A stretch of DNA of 64,000 nt from Pseudomonas sp. ADAK18 (GCF_012935695.1 NZ_CP052859.1:5311001-5375000), one strand, 5' to 3'; counted from the stretch's first letter, positions 16,093-25,682 are shown. The notes: generated from the sequence alone by a model not told the origin. Made by a program: numbers and translations.

Positions 16093-16476
16093 TCACTCGC
16101 CGATGGCAGCCTTGTAACCGGCAGCGTCCAGCAGTTTTTCCAGGTCAGCCGGGTTGCTTGGCTTGAGCTTGAAGATCCAGGCACCGTAAGGGTCGGAATT
16201 CAACAGCTCTGGCTCGCCGCCCAAGGCGTCGTTCACCGCGATCACTTCGCCAGCAATTGGCGAGTAGATATCCGAAGCGGCTTTCACTGACTCAACCACA
16301 CCCGCCTGCTGAGTCGCCTCAAACACGTTGCCCACTTCAGCCAACTCAACAAACACCACATCACCCAAAGCCTCCTGAGCGTGGTCGGAGATCCCGACAG
16401 TCACGCTGCCATCGGCTTCCAAACGTGCCCATTCGTGGCTTTCGGCAAAACGCAGGTCGGCAGGGATATCGCTCAT
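16093..16476 (-). CDS. gcvH: Glycine cleavage system H protein
   Basis: This 127-residue carrier holds a lipoyl arm that shuttles the aminomethyl group of glycine between the P, T and L proteins. The lipoylation site is lysine 65 within [15 protein letters not shown]. The start [10 protein letters not shown] (ATG at 16474-16476) is standard. It follows gcvT by about 50 bp on the same strand. No gcvP is adjacent: the next gene downstream is convergent and unrelated. Confidence 0.95.
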   Translation of the reverse strand: MSDIPADLRFAESHEWARLEADGSVTVGISDHAQEALGDVVFVELAEVGNVFEATQQAGVVESVKAASDIYSPIAGEVIAVNDALGGEPELLNSDPYGAWIFKLKPSNPADLEKLLDAAGYKAAIGE

Positions 16477-16527
16477 AATCTGTGTCCTCAAGAAGAAATG
16501 TCAGCGGCCATTGGCCCGCCGAAAAAG

Positions 16528-17610
16528 TTAGATCAAGGTTTTGCCATTGCGCACGAAGGTCGGCTTGACCACTCGAACCGGGTACCACTTGCCGCGGATT
16601 TCCACTTCGGCCCGATCGGCAGTCGCCATCGGTACACGCGCCAGGGCAATGGATTTGCTTAGCGTAGGAGAGAAACTACCACTGGTGATCTCTCCTTCGC
16701 CAACATTGGCGATACGAACCACCTGATGAGCGCGCAAAACCCCGCGCTCTTCCAGCACCAGCCCTACCAGCTTGAGCTTCACACCCCCAGCCCGCTCGGC
16801 TTCCAGGGCAGCACGGCCAATGAAGGTGCGGCTGACTGGCGCCCACGCAATGCTCCAGGCCATGTTGGCTGCCAGGGGCGATACATCCTGGTGAATATCC
16901 TGGCCATAGAGGTTCATGCCAGCCTCGAGGCGCAAGGTATCCCGAGCACCAAGGCCGATGGGTGATATTCCCGCCCCGACCAGGTCGTTGAAGAACGCCG
17001 GGGCTTGATCCGCAGGCAAAACTATTTCCAGGCCATCCTCGCCGGTGTAACCGGTACGGGCAATAAACCAGTCGCCGTCGGCCTGGCCTTCAAAGGGCTT
17101 GAGTTGGTGGATCAAGATGCCGCGGGACTGGGTCACCAGTTCGGCGATCTTTTGCCGGGCGTGAGGGCCTTGAATAGCGAGCATGGCCAATTCAGGCCGT
17201 TCATGGAGCTGCGCTTGATAACTGCCGAGTTGGGCCTGCATCCAGGCCATGTCCTGGTCGCGGGTAGCGGCGTTGACCACCAACCGATAACCGTCCTCGG
17301 TGCGATAGACAATCATGTCGTCCACCACGCCGCCCTGCTCGTTGAGCATGGCGCTGTACAACGCACGGCCACAGCCGTGCAGACGGTCAACATCATTGGC
17401 CAGCAAATGCTGGAGCCATTCCTTGGCCTGGGGGCCTGTGACATCGATCACGGTCATATGAGATACATCGAACACGCCGCAGTCACGTCGCACCTGATGG
17501 TGCTCTTCAACTTGCGAGCCGTAGTGCAGAGGCATATCCCAACCGCCAAAATCGACCATTTTCGCGCCAAGGGCGAGATGCAGGTCATACAGAGGCGTAC
17601 GCTGTCCCAT
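16528..17610 (-). CDS. gcvT: Glycine cleavage system aminomethyltransferase GcvT
   Basis: This 360-residue T protein transfers the methylene group from lipoyl-bound aminomethyl to tetrahydrofolate, releasing ammonia. Family features include [21 protein letters not shown] at the N-terminus, CGVFDVSHM, and [13 protein letters not shown] in the folate-binding domain. The ATG at 17608-17610 follows a strong GGAGAAACCC ribosome site. An in-frame upstream extension overlaps the structured leader and is not coding. It is transcribed ahead of gcvH. Confidence 0.95.
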   Translation of the reverse strand: MGQRTPLYDLHLALGAKMVDFGGWDMPLHYGSQVEEHHQVRRDCGVFDVSHMTVIDVTGPQAKEWLQHLLANDVDRLHGCGRALYSAMLNEQGGVVDDMIVYRTEDGYRLVVNAATRDQDMAWMQAQLGSYQAQLHERPELAMLAIQGPHARQKIAELVTQSRGILIHQLKPFEGQADGDWFIARTGYTGEDGLEIVLPADQAPAFFNDLVGAGISPIGLGARDTLRLEAGMNLYGQDIHQDVSPLAANMAWSIAWAPVSRTFIGRAALEAERAGGVKLKLVGLVLEERGVLRAHQVVRIANVGEGEITSGSFSPTLSKSIALARVPMATADRAEVEIRGKWYPVRVVKPTFVRNGKTLI

Positions 17611-17743
17611 GGGTTTCTCCTTCCGGGCGTGGCGAAGGTGCGGACGGTTGCCGTTCGGACCGCACACCTTGAAATACAAGGCTTGTGGCCACGCCCAGTC
17701 ACCGGATCTGAAAGATCGACCGCACCGAATGCCGCGCATTGTA
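17611..17743 (-). promoter_or_regulatory. Promoter and structured leader RNA of gcvT
   Basis: On the minus strand a -10-like TACAAT (17738-17743) starts a leader of about 120 nt. GGGCGTGGC (17688-17696) can pair with GCCACGCCC (17625-17633) to close a junction. Inside it are two hairpins: CCTTG/CAAGG (677-681 with 667-671 in the 17xxx range) and GTGCGG/CCGCAC (638-643 with 660-665). A separate GATCT/AGATC hairpin lies upstream. The 3' strand of the closing stem lies directly before the GGAAGGAG ribosome site, as expected for translational control. It does not match the glycine riboswitch consensus that I know. Confidence 0.5.
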
Positions 17744-17766
17744 GCCGCAAGCCGTAGGACTGGCAC

Positions 17767-19383
17767 CTAACCGATGCGTCGAGCCGAGCGTCGGATCAAC
17801 CCGATGACGGGTAACAACCCCACCAACACCAAGGTCAACGCCGGCAAGGAGGCCCGTGCCCACTCCCCTTCGCTGGTCATTTCAAAAATCCGAACCGCCA
17901 GCGTGTCCCAGCCGAACGGGCGCATTAGCAGGGTGGCAGGCATTTCCTTGAGCACATCGACAAATACCAGCAGCGCTGCACTCAAGGTCCCGGGCAGCAA
18001 CAGCGGCAGATACACTTTGAAAAACAGTCGTGGACCACTCACCCCCAGACTACGGGCCGCTTCTGGCAAGGAGGGCCGGATGCGCGCCAGGCTGTTTTCC
18101 AGCGGACCATAGGCCACCGCCATAAACCGCACCAGATAAGCCAGCAACAGCGCCGACAGACTGCCCAGCAGCAACGGCTTACCCGCACCACCCAACCAGC
18201 CCGACAGCGGAATCACCAGCTCACGATCCAGGAAACTGAACGCCAGCATGATCGATACTGCCAACACTGAACCCGGCAAGGCATAGCCGACGTTGGCCAG
18301 ACTGATCCCGGAACGAATCGCCCGGGTAGGCGACAGCCGATGGGCAAATGCCAGCAGCATGGCCACGCTGACGGTGATCAAGGCCGCCATGGCGCCCAGG
18401 TACAGGGTGTGAACGATCAAGCCAGCGTAACGCTCATCAAGGTCGAAACGCCCTCGCTGCCAGAACCAGGCAATCAATTGCAGCATCGGAATCACAAAGG
18501 CACAGGCAAAGACCAATCCGCACCAGCCACTGGCTGCGGCTGCCTTGAACCCGCGCAGGTGATACAACGCCTTACCACGCGGCCGCTCATTACCGGGCAG
18601 GCTCGCGCCCCGGGCACGACGCTCCCCGTAGAGCACCAGCATCACCACCAGCAGCAACAGGCTCGCCAGTTGCGCTGCGCTGGAGAGGCTGAAAAAGCCG
18701 TACCAGGTCTTGTAGATGGCCGTGGTGAAGGTGTCGAAATTGAACACTGAGACGGCACCAAAGTCCGCCAAAGTTTCCATCAGCGCCAGCGCCACACCGG
18801 CACCGATGGCCGGACGCGCCATGGGCAAGGCCACCCGCCAGAACGCTTGCCACGGCGATTGCCCCAACACCCGCGCCGCTTCCATCAAGCCCTTGCCCTG
18901 GGCCAGGAACGCCGTGCGCGCCAGCAGGTAGACGTAGGGATAGAACACCAGCACCAAAACGATGATCACGCCGCTGGTGGACCGCACACGGGGTAGACGC
19001 AACCCGCTGCCGAACCATTCGCGCATCAGGGTTTGCACCGGCCCGGAGAAGTCCAACAAGCCGACGAAGACGAACGCCAGAACATAGGCCGGAATGGCGA
19101 AGGGCAGCATCAATGCCCAGTCCAACCAGCGCCGGCCGGGGAACTCGCACAGGCTAGTCAGCCAGGCCAGGCTGACGCCCAGCAAGGTGACACCTACGCC
19201 CACGCCCAGCACCAGGGTCAGGGTGTTGCCCAGCAGGCGCGGCATCTGGGTGTCCCACAGATGGGACCAGATCTGCTGGTCGATGGTTTGCCAGGACAAC
19301 AATAGGACGCTCAGCGGCAGCAGCACCAGGGCGGCGGCGGTGAAGACCGGCAGGTACCAGCGGCGTTGAGCGGGATGGGCCAA
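17767..19383 (-). CDS. Ferric iron ABC transporter permease (FbpB-like)
   Basis: This 538-residue double permease has about twelve transmembrane segments. Two binding-protein-dependent transport domains each carry an EAA-type loop (EAARVLGQSPWQAFWRVALP near 178 and EAARSLGVSGPRLFFKVYLP near 455), which contact the ATPase. This arrangement is typical of FbpB/SfuB permeases for ferric iron from the periplasm. It follows the iron-binding protein gene on the same strand, separated by a REP doublet. No ATPase (FbpC) gene is present here, so that subunit must be encoded elsewhere. Confidence 0.9.
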   Translation of the reverse strand: MAHPAQRRWYLPVFTAAALVLLPLSVLLLSWQTIDQQIWSHLWDTQMPRLLGNTLTLVLGVGVGVTLLGVSLAWLTSLCEFPGRRWLDWALMLPFAIPAYVLAFVFVGLLDFSGPVQTLMREWFGSGLRLPRVRSTSGVIIVLVLVFYPYVYLLARTAFLAQGKGLMEAARVLGQSPWQAFWRVALPMARPAIGAGVALALMETLADFGAVSVFNFDTFTTAIYKTWYGFFSLSSAAQLASLLLLVVMLVLYGERRARGASLPGNERPRGKALYHLRGFKAAAASGWCGLVFACAFVIPMLQLIAWFWQRGRFDLDERYAGLIVHTLYLGAMAALITVSVAMLLAFAHRLSPTRAIRSGISLANVGYALPGSVLAVSIMLAFSFLDRELVIPLSGWLGGAGKPLLLGSLSALLLAYLVRFMAVAYGPLENSLARIRPSLPEAARSLGVSGPRLFFKVYLPLLLPGTLSAALLVFVDVLKEMPATLLMRPFGWDTLAVRIFEMTSEGEWARASLPALTLVLVGLLPVIGLIRRSARRIG

Positions 19384-19428
19384 AGGCTAGTTCTCAGTGG
19401 ATGAATATCTTGATGTCGCCGCTAACCA

Positions 19429-19520
19429 ATGTGGGAGCGGGCTTGCTCGCGAAGGCGGTGGGTCAGTTGTACATATTTGACTGACACTCCGCATTCGCGA
19501 GCAAGCCCGCTCCCACATTT
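19429..19520. repeat. REP doublet (REPIN-like), GTGGGAGCGGGC type
   Basis: The outer ends are ATGTGGGAGCGGGCTTGCTC and GAGCAAGCCCGCTCCCACAT, near-perfect inverted arms of about 30 bp around a loop of roughly 30 bp. It lies between the iron binding-protein and permease genes. It could form a hairpin in their transcript and lower downstream expression. Confidence 0.9.
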
Positions 19521-19535
19521 AGATCAGCAGCGTAT

Positions 19536-20540
19536 TTAGTTCCAGCCAGCCCGATCCATCAGGCGAATAGCCTCGGCCTGACGCTTGCCCGCCACTTCCA
19601 CCGGCAGGGTGTCCGCAACAAACTTGCCCCAGGTGGCCACTTCAGCCGACGGCGGTACAGCCGGGTTGGCCGGGAACTCCTGGTTCACGTCAGCAAAGAT
19701 CTTCTGCGCCTCAGGTGTGGTCATCCACTCCACCAAAGCCTTGGCAGCTTCCGGATGCGGTGCATGTTTGGTCAGGCCGATACCCGACAGGTTGACGTGC
19801 ACGCCACGATCGCCCTGGTTCGGCCAGAACAGTTTCACCGCCAGATCCGGCTTCTGCTTGTGCAGGCGGCCGTAGTAGTAGGTGTTGACGATGCCGACAT
19901 CGCACTGCCCGGCATTGATTGCTTCCAGCACCGCGATGTCATCGGAGAACACGTCGGTGGACAGGTTGTTGACCCAACCCTTGACGATTTCTTCGGTTTT
20001 GGCCGCGCCGTGGGTTTCGATCAGGGTGGCGGTCAGCGACTGGTTGTAGACCTTCTTCGCCGTACGCAGGCACAGACGGCCTTCCCATTGCTTGCCAGCC
20101 AGGGCTTCGTAGGTGGTCAGGTCGCCCGGTTTTACACGGTCGGTGGAATAGGCGATGGTCCGCGCGCGCAGGCTCAAACCGGTCCAGGCATGGGCCGATG
20201 AGCGGTATTGCAGAGGAATGTTGGCGTCGATCACCTTGGAGGTGAACGGTTGCAGGATGCCCATTTGCTCGGCTTGCCAAAGGTTGCCGGCGTCGACGGT
20301 GAGCAGCAGGTCGGCGGTGGCGTTTTCACCTTCAGCCTTGATGCGCTGCATCAGCGGCGCTTCCTTGTCGGTGATGAACTTCACCTGCACGCCAGTCTTC
20401 TTGGTGTAAGCGTCGAACACCGGCTTGATCAGTTCGTCGATGCGCGAGGAGTAGACCACGACTTCGTCGGCCGCCTGTACGGTGGTGGTGCCGATGAGGG
20501 TGAGTGCCAGGGCAGTCAGGAGGCGCTTGGGTGCCAACAT
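19536..20540 (-). CDS. Ferric iron ABC transporter binding protein (FbpA-like)
   Basis: This 334-residue periplasmic protein begins with a signal peptide ([23 protein letters not shown]) and then [21 protein letters not shown], the usual opening of FbpA/IdiA iron-binding proteins. Tyrosines in NTYYYGRLH (near residue 224) correspond to the iron-coordinating pair of the family. It is the first gene of an operon with the permease. A Fur-box-like sequence lies just upstream, supporting iron regulation. Confidence 0.92.
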   Translation of the reverse strand: MLAPKRLLTALALTLIGTTTVQAADEVVVYSSRIDELIKPVFDAYTKKTGVQVKFITDKEAPLMQRIKAEGENATADLLLTVDAGNLWQAEQMGILQPFTSKVIDANIPLQYRSSAHAWTGLSLRARTIAYSTDRVKPGDLTTYEALAGKQWEGRLCLRTAKKVYNQSLTATLIETHGAAKTEEIVKGWVNNLSTDVFSDDIAVLEAINAGQCDVGIVNTYYYGRLHKQKPDLAVKLFWPNQGDRGVHVNLSGIGLTKHAPHPEAAKALVEWMTTPEAQKIFADVNQEFPANPAVPPSAEVATWGKFVADTLPVEVAGKRQAEAIRLMDRAGWN

Positions 20541-20568
20541 GGGTGCGGTCTCTCGTAGCGAAGTGAGC

Positions 20569-20587
20569 GCAAATGATAAGGACTCAC
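20569..20587 (-). promoter_or_regulatory. Fur-box-like site upstream of fbpA
   Basis: The sequence GCAAATGATAAGGACTCAC matches 12 of 19 positions of the classic Fur box, including the uninterrupted core AATGATAA. It lies about 30-50 bp upstream of the iron-binding protein start. Position and gene function agree with iron repression by Fur. Confidence 0.55.
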
Positions 20588-20644
20588 ATTTACCTTCTCA
20601 ACCGAACACTTGGCGCAGAAGTTACGAGATGTTGCACCGCCGGC

Positions 20645-21868
20645 TCAGGCCTTGGCCAGCTCCGGCAAATCCCCGGTCAAGCCCAATGCCTGGCGTACAA
20701 ACAGCGCCTTGGCTTCGGGCATTTGTTCCACCATCTTCAACCCGGCATTGCGCAACCAGCGCAAAGGCAGTTGATCCGCCTGGAACAACCGCTCGAACCC
20801 TTCCATCGCCGCCATCAACCCCAGGTTGTGAGGCATGCGCCGACGCTCATAGCGACTGAGCACCTTCACATCTGCCAGACGCTCACCCCGCTCTGAGGCC
20901 TGCAACAGCACCTCGGCCAATACCGCCGCATCGAGGAAGCCCAGGTTCACACCTTGCCCTGCCAGCGGGTGGATGACGTGGGCAGCGTCGCCGATCAACG
21001 CCAGGCCTTCGGCCACATAACGTTTGGCGTGACGTTGGCGCAAGGGCACGCACAGCCGTGGGTCGGCGCTTAGCACGCTGCCCAGGCGGCCTTCAAAGGC
21101 ACGCTCCAGTTCACGGCAGAAGCCTTCATCGTCCAGCGCCATCAGGCGTTCGGACTCACTGGGCGTGGTCGACCAGACAATCGAACACCAGTCCTGCTGC
21201 CCGTCTCGTTCCAGTGGCAGGAATGCCAATGGCCCATGGTCGGTAAAGCGCTGCCAGGCGGTCTTTTGATGCGGCTGGCTGCAGTGCACACTGGTGACGA
21301 TGGCGTTATGCAGATAATCCCACTCGCGGGTCACCGTGCCGGTCAGGCGGCGCACCGCCGAATTGGCGCCGTCGGCGGCGATCACCAATGGCGCGCGCAA
21401 GGTGCGGCCATCGGCCAGGGTCAGCAGCCAGTCATCGCCGGAGCGGCGCATCTGCTCCAGGCGCGCATTGGCCAACAACCCCAGGTCGCAGTCATGCAAG
21501 CGATCGAGCAAGGCGTCCTGAACCACGCGGTTCTCGACGATATGCCCCAATACCTCGGCATGCACGCTGGCTGCCGAGAAGTGAATCTGCCCGGTGCCGC
21601 TACCATCCCACACCTGCATTTCGCCATAAGGGCTGGCACGGCGACCGATGATGCCGTCCCACACGCCGAGGCGTTCGAGGATGCGCTGGCTGGCCGCCGA
21701 CAAGGCGCTCACCCGCGGTTCGAACGGCGCGTCAGCGTCGAACGGCTTGACGCTCAACGGGCTGCCGTCGAGCAGCAACACCTGCAGGCCACTGCCCTGC
21801 AAGGCCAGCGCCAGTGCGCTTCCGACCATTCCGGCCCCGACAATCAGCAGATCTGCGCGCATGTCCAT
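20645..21868 (-). CDS. ubiI: Ubiquinone biosynthesis FAD hydroxylase (UbiI/VisC-like)
   Basis: This 407-residue flavin monooxygenase has the N-terminal dinucleotide-binding motif GAGMVGSALALAL (near residues 11-23), the DG motif VIAADGANSAVRR near 165, and the second FAD motif LIGDAAHVIHPLAGQGVNLG near 290. These are shared by UbiH, UbiI and UbiF. Position downstream of ubiH and pepP matches the visC/ubiI locus. It would hydroxylate the ring of a polyprenyl intermediate. The exact carbon (C5 or C6) is inferred from gene order. A second ATG two codons in is an alternative start. Confidence 0.85.
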   Translation of the reverse strand: MDMRADLLIVGAGMVGSALALALQGSGLQVLLLDGSPLSVKPFDADAPFEPRVSALSAASQRILERLGVWDGIIGRRASPYGEMQVWDGSGTGQIHFSAASVHAEVLGHIVENRVVQDALLDRLHDCDLGLLANARLEQMRRSGDDWLLTLADGRTLRAPLVIAADGANSAVRRLTGTVTREWDYLHNAIVTSVHCSQPHQKTAWQRFTDHGPLAFLPLERDGQQDWCSIVWSTTPSESERLMALDDEGFCRELERAFEGRLGSVLSADPRLCVPLRQRHAKRYVAEGLALIGDAAHVIHPLAGQGVNLGFLDAAVLAEVLLQASERGERLADVKVLSRYERRRMPHNLGLMAAMEGFERLFQADQLPLRWLRNAGLKMVEQMPEAKALFVRQALGLTGDLPELAKA

Positions 21869-21935
21869 GCTTTAAGCCTTGTCTCGCGTGCGGCGTGTGC
21901 CGCAGGTAAAGGAATGAGTAAGTGTCACGGGCCGC

Positions 21936-23123
21936 TCAAACATCGGGACGCGTGCCCAAGCCCATGGCTTGACGGGCGAACCAACGCTTGGCCGGAGGCA
22001 GCAGGTCCAGGCCCAGCAAACCCATGTTGCGGCCCATGGCGACCAACGGCTGGCCGCTGCCAAACAGGCGCGTCACCTGATCGGAGAAGCCTACGGTCAG
22101 TTTCTGATCCAGACGCTGGCGCTCACGGTAGGCCTGCAAGGTCGCCAGGTCACCTGGCACCGCTGGCCCGGCCAAAAGAGATTCGGCCAAGGCATAGGCA
22201 TCCCGCAGGGACAAGTTGAAACCCTGACCGGCAATCGGGTGCAGGCTGTGGGCCGCATTGCCCAATACCACCAGATGGGAACGTACCTGCTCCTCGGCTT
22301 CCACCAGGGTCAACGGATACAAGTGACGAGCGCCCACTTGCTTCAGGGTGCCGAGGCGATAGCCGAATACACCCTGCAACTCACTGAGAAAACTGCGTTC
22401 GTCCAGGCTCGCCAGACGCTGAGCATCCATGCCAACGCGAGTCCACACCAGCGCGCAACGGTTATCCGGCAGCGGCAACAGCGCCATCGGGCCTTCATCG
22501 GTGAAGCGCTCGAAGGCCTCACCGTTATGGGATTCGCTGGGGGTGATGTTGGCGATCAGCGCGCTCTGGTTATAGGGCCGCTGTTTGACACCGATACCCA
22601 ACTGCTCGCGCAAACCGGAGCGGCCGCCATCGGCCAGTACCGCAAGATCACATTCGAGGACGGTTTCGTCATTGAGGGTCAGGCGATAGCCGTCTGCCAG
22701 CGGCTCCATGCGTGTCACTTCGGCCGGGCAGCGCCAACTGATCACGTCCTTGTCCAGACCTTGCCACAAGCATTGACCCAGCCAGGCGTTTTCCACCACA
22801 TAGCCGAGGGCTGGAACACCTTCTTCCAAGGCCGACAGCCGCGCGGTGGAAAAGCGCCCACGGTCCGACACATGAATCTGCTTGATCGGCTCGGCACGAC
22901 GGGAGATGTCCTGCCACACGCCCAGACGCTGATAAATCTGCCGGGCACCGAATGACAGCGCCGACGAGCGGGCATCGTAGCTCGGCTGATAAGTATCGCC
23001 AGGAGCAAAGGGCTCGATCAGCACGATCTTCCAGCCGCGAGCCTTGGCCCCAGCCTGCAATGCCAACGCCAAGCTGGCGCCCACCAGGCCACCACCGATA
23101 ATCGCCAGATTGACCCGGCTCAT
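21936..23123 (-). CDS. ubiH: 2-octaprenyl-6-methoxyphenol hydroxylase UbiH
   Basis: This 395-residue FAD monooxygenase is homologous to its downstream neighbour. It has GGGLVGASLALALQ near residue 10, LAVLADGGRSGLREQLG near 165, and VLGNAAHSLHPIAGQGFNLS near 280. The last differs from the usual GDAAH by an asparagine, a known UbiH variant. It catalyses a ring hydroxylation in ubiquinone synthesis. Its start overlaps the pepP stop by 4 bp, as in other pseudomonads, so the genes are translationally coupled. Confidence 0.92.
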   Translation of the reverse strand: MSRVNLAIIGGGLVGASLALALQAGAKARGWKIVLIEPFAPGDTYQPSYDARSSALSFGARQIYQRLGVWQDISRRAEPIKQIHVSDRGRFSTARLSALEEGVPALGYVVENAWLGQCLWQGLDKDVISWRCPAEVTRMEPLADGYRLTLNDETVLECDLAVLADGGRSGLREQLGIGVKQRPYNQSALIANITPSESHNGEAFERFTDEGPMALLPLPDNRCALVWTRVGMDAQRLASLDERSFLSELQGVFGYRLGTLKQVGARHLYPLTLVEAEEQVRSHLVVLGNAAHSLHPIAGQGFNLSLRDAYALAESLLAGPAVPGDLATLQAYRERQRLDQKLTVGFSDQVTRLFGSGQPLVAMGRNMGLLGLDLLPPAKRWFARQAMGLGTRPDV

Positions 23124-24442
23124 CGGGCGCCCGCCATCAGGGCTTCGATCTCGGCAACGGTCTTGGGCACGCCACCGGTCAGAATTTCACAGCCTTGCTT
23201 GGTCACTACCACGTCGTCCTCGATGCGTACGCCAATGCCACGCCATTTCTTCGCCACGTTCTGGTTGTCCGGGGCGATGTAGATACCCGGCTCCACGGTC
23301 AGGGCCATGCCGACTTCCAGCACACGCCACTCGCCGCCCACCTTGTACTCGCCCACATCATGCACATCCATTCCCAGCCAGTGGCCGGCGCGGTGCATGT
23401 AGAAGGCTTTATAGGCTTCGCTGGCAATCAGTTCGTCCACGTCGCCCTTCAACAGCCCCAGCTTTACCAGCCCGGTGGTGATGACGCGCACCGTCGCTTC
23501 GTGGGCCTGATTCCAGTGTTTGTTCGGCGCGATCTCGGCAAAGGCGGCTTCCTGTGAAGCCAGCACTACCTCGTAGATCGCTTTCTGTTCAGGTGAAAAC
23601 TTGCCATTGACCGGCCAGGTGCGGGTGATGTCACTGGCGTAGCAGTCGATCTCACAACCGGCGTCGATCAGCACCAGGTCGCCGTCCTTGAGCACCGCGT
23701 CATTCTGCTGGTAATGCAGGATGCAGCTGTTGCGCCCCGAAGCGACGATGGAGCCGTAGGCCGGCATTTTCGCCCCGCCCTTGCGAAACTCGTAATCAAG
23801 CTCCGCTTCCAGGCTGAACTCATGCAGCCCGGCACGACTGGTTTGCATCGCCCGCACATGGGCCGCGCAAGAAATCCGTGCCGCTTCGCGCATCACCTTC
23901 ACTTCTGCTGCCGATTTATACAGGCGCATGTCGTGCAGCAGATGATCCAGGGCAACAAACTCGTTCGGTGGCTGGGCACCCAGGTGTGCTTTAGAGCGGA
24001 TCACGTTGATCCACTCCATCACATGCCGATCGAATTCGGCATTGCTGCCCATGGCCGAATACACCCGGTCGCGACCTTCGATCAGGCCGGGAAGGATGTC
24101 GTCGATGTCGGTGATGGGGAATGCATCGTCGGCGCCGAAGTCACGAATGGCGCCTTCGGTGCCGGCGCGCAAACCGTCCCACAGTTCGCGTTCGGCATTA
24201 CGTTCGCGGCAAAACAGCACGTATTCGCCATGCTGGCGACCAGGCATCAGCACGATCACCGCTTCGGGCTCCGGGAAACCACTCAGGTACTGAAAGTCGC
24301 TGTCCTGACGGTAAACGTGCTCGACATCACGGTTGCGGATCGCCACCGCGGCGGCCGGCAGGATGGCGATGCTGTTGGGTTCCATCTGCGCCATGAGCGC
24401 CTTGCGGCGACGGGTGTATTCCGCTTTCGGGATATGGATCAT
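23120..24442 (-). CDS. pepP: Xaa-Pro aminopeptidase PepP
   Basis: This 440-residue M24 metallopeptidase removes the N-terminal residue from peptides with proline in second position. An N-terminal domain (about 1-170) precedes the pita-bread catalytic domain. The dimanganese ligands are visible in order: DAGCEIDCYASDITR near 260, HRAGHWLGMDVHD near 355, EPGIYI near 385 and RIEDDVVVT near 405. It lies in a tight run ygfB-pepP-ubiH-ubiI. A 20-bp gap separates it from ygfB. Confidence 0.95.
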   Translation of the reverse strand: MIHIPKAEYTRRRKALMAQMEPNSIAILPAAAVAIRNRDVEHVYRQDSDFQYLSGFPEPEAVIVLMPGRQHGEYVLFCRERNAERELWDGLRAGTEGAIRDFGADDAFPITDIDDILPGLIEGRDRVYSAMGSNAEFDRHVMEWINVIRSKAHLGAQPPNEFVALDHLLHDMRLYKSAAEVKVMREAARISCAAHVRAMQTSRAGLHEFSLEAELDYEFRKGGAKMPAYGSIVASGRNSCILHYQQNDAVLKDGDLVLIDAGCEIDCYASDITRTWPVNGKFSPEQKAIYEVVLASQEAAFAEIAPNKHWNQAHEATVRVITTGLVKLGLLKGDVDELIASEAYKAFYMHRAGHWLGMDVHDVGEYKVGGEWRVLEVGMALTVEPGIYIAPDNQNVAKKWRGIGVRIEDDVVVTKQGCEILTGGVPKTVAEIEALMAGAR

Positions 24443-24462
24443 GGGCAGATGGGGGTCCTTTC

Positions 24463-25020
24463 TCAGTGCAGCGAAGGCTTGGGTGCAGCCGGCTCAGCGG
24501 ACTTCTTGGTCTCGGTGAACAGCAACAGCGGCGCGACGCGCAGGTATTCCATGACTTCCATGTAGTCGCTTTCGCCATCTTCGGATTCTTCCAGGGCATC
24601 TTGCACTTGGGAGATGGCCGCGAGGTCTTGCAGCACTTCCTGAGCTTCAACGCTCAGTTCCAGGCCGCCGGAATTTACGCCAAAACCGTGGAGGAAGCCT
24701 TGGCACCATTGGCCCAGTGCCTCGGCACGCTCGGCGAGCGGTGCGTCATCGGTAGGCAGCAGCAGCACGACGGTTACGTCATCACCGGTCAGCTCGCCCT
24801 TGACCATCTCTTGCAGGCCGATCAACGCGTTGCGCACGTTCTCGGTGGGTTCGGTTTCCAGCAGCTCGGCCACGTCGGCCAGCCAGTTGTCGGCATCAAA
24901 GCCGACACCGGTGCAACTGCGGCCCAATAACACGCCGTGAAGCTCGGCAGGCGAGCAAGGATGACCGCTGGTGCTCAGCAGTTTGGAGAAAGCGTCGTAC
25001 GGGGAATTCTGAATGGGCAT
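24463..25020 (-). CDS. YgfB/YecA-family (UPF0149) protein
   Basis: This 185-residue acidic, mostly helical cytosolic protein has the family pattern [16 protein letters not shown] near residue 22 and QGFLHGFG near 107. In P. aeruginosa the homologue at this locus has been reported to influence ampDh3 expression and beta-lactam resistance. That function is carried over by homology and position only. It is the first gene of the ygfB-pepP-ubiH-ubiI run and is divergent from the TIGR02449/zapA genes, with a 138-bp gap. Confidence 0.88.
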   Translation of the reverse strand: MPIQNSPYDAFSKLLSTSGHPCSPAELHGVLLGRSCTGVGFDADNWLADVAELLETEPTENVRNALIGLQEMVKGELTGDDVTVVLLLPTDDAPLAERAEALGQWCQGFLHGFGVNSGGLELSVEAQEVLQDLAAISQVQDALEESEDGESDYMEVMEYLRVAPLLLFTETKKSAEPAAPKPSLH

Positions 25021-25158
25021 GGTGAGCTAGGCGCCAGACGGCGCAATGTCTAGAATGGAGCGCTGTATCCTAGCACCGGCAGACGCACCAAGACTATCGA
25101 GGGCGTCAGATCGTTTATCCTGCAGTTGCCATTCATCAGACAAATCCAGTGGAACCCA

Positions 25159-25368
25159 ATGGAAGACACCGACCTGCAAGCGCTGATGGCCAGACTCGAA
25201 TTGCTAATTAACCGGGTCGAGCAACTTAAGAGCCAAAATGGACTCCTATTAGCTCAGGAAAAGACCTGGCGCGAGGAACGCGCGCACCTCATTGAAAAAA
25301 ACGAAATCGCCCGGCGTAAGGTCGAATCGATGATTTCGCGCCTGAAGGCCCTGGAGCAAGACTCATGA
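25159..25368 (+). CDS. TIGR02449-family coiled-coil protein
   Basis: This 69-residue protein is almost entirely coiled coil, with heptad leucines through LMARLELLINRVEQLKSQNG and a basic stretch in the second half. It resembles the small ZapB-like proteins encoded next to zapA in many gammaproteobacteria. I start at MEDTDLQAL (25159) because the upstream extension is not conserved in style. The stop codon overlaps the zapA start (ATGA-type), so the two are coupled. A role at the division site is plausible but unproven. Confidence 0.85.
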   Translation: MEDTDLQALMARLELLINRVEQLKSQNGLLLAQEKTWREERAHLIEKNEIARRKVESMISRLKALEQDS

Positions 25369-25682
25369 GTTCAAGCAATAGCGTCACCGTGCAGATTCTC
25401 GACAAAGAATATTCGATCATCTGCCCCCAGGAAGAACGCAGCAATCTGGTGAGCGCCGCGCGCTACCTGGATGGCAAAATGCGCGAGATCCGTAGCAGCG
25501 GCAAAGTGATCGGTGCCGATCGCATCGCCGTGATGGCCGCCCTGAATATCACCCATGATTTATTGCATAAGCAGGAACGCCCTGACGTGCAGGCCAGCGG
25601 CTCGACACGTGAGCAGGTGCGTGACCTGCTGGAGCGGGTTGATCTGGTACTTTCTACCGATCCAGAGCCACCCAAGGGCTGA
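25365..25682 (+). CDS. zapA: Cell division protein ZapA
   Basis: This 105-residue cytosolic protein crosslinks FtsZ filaments at the division ring. It has the ZapA signature VTVQILDKEYSIICPQEER at the N-terminus, AARYLDGKMREIR, and IAVMAALNITHDLL in the helical dimer region. It is coupled to the preceding coiled-coil gene by a 4-bp overlap, and 6S RNA follows about 30 bp later, the usual order in pseudomonads. Confidence 0.93.
   Translation: MSSSNSVTVQILDKEYSIICPQEERSNLVSAARYLDGKMREIRSSGKVIGADRIAVMAALNITHDLLHKQERPDVQASGSTREQVRDLLERVDLVLSTDPEPPKG

Noticed and set aside
17611..17766. In-frame upstream extension of gcvT by 52 codons
   Set aside because: The GcvT family starts at [11 protein letters not shown], which has a strong ribosome site. 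The extension covers the structured leader.
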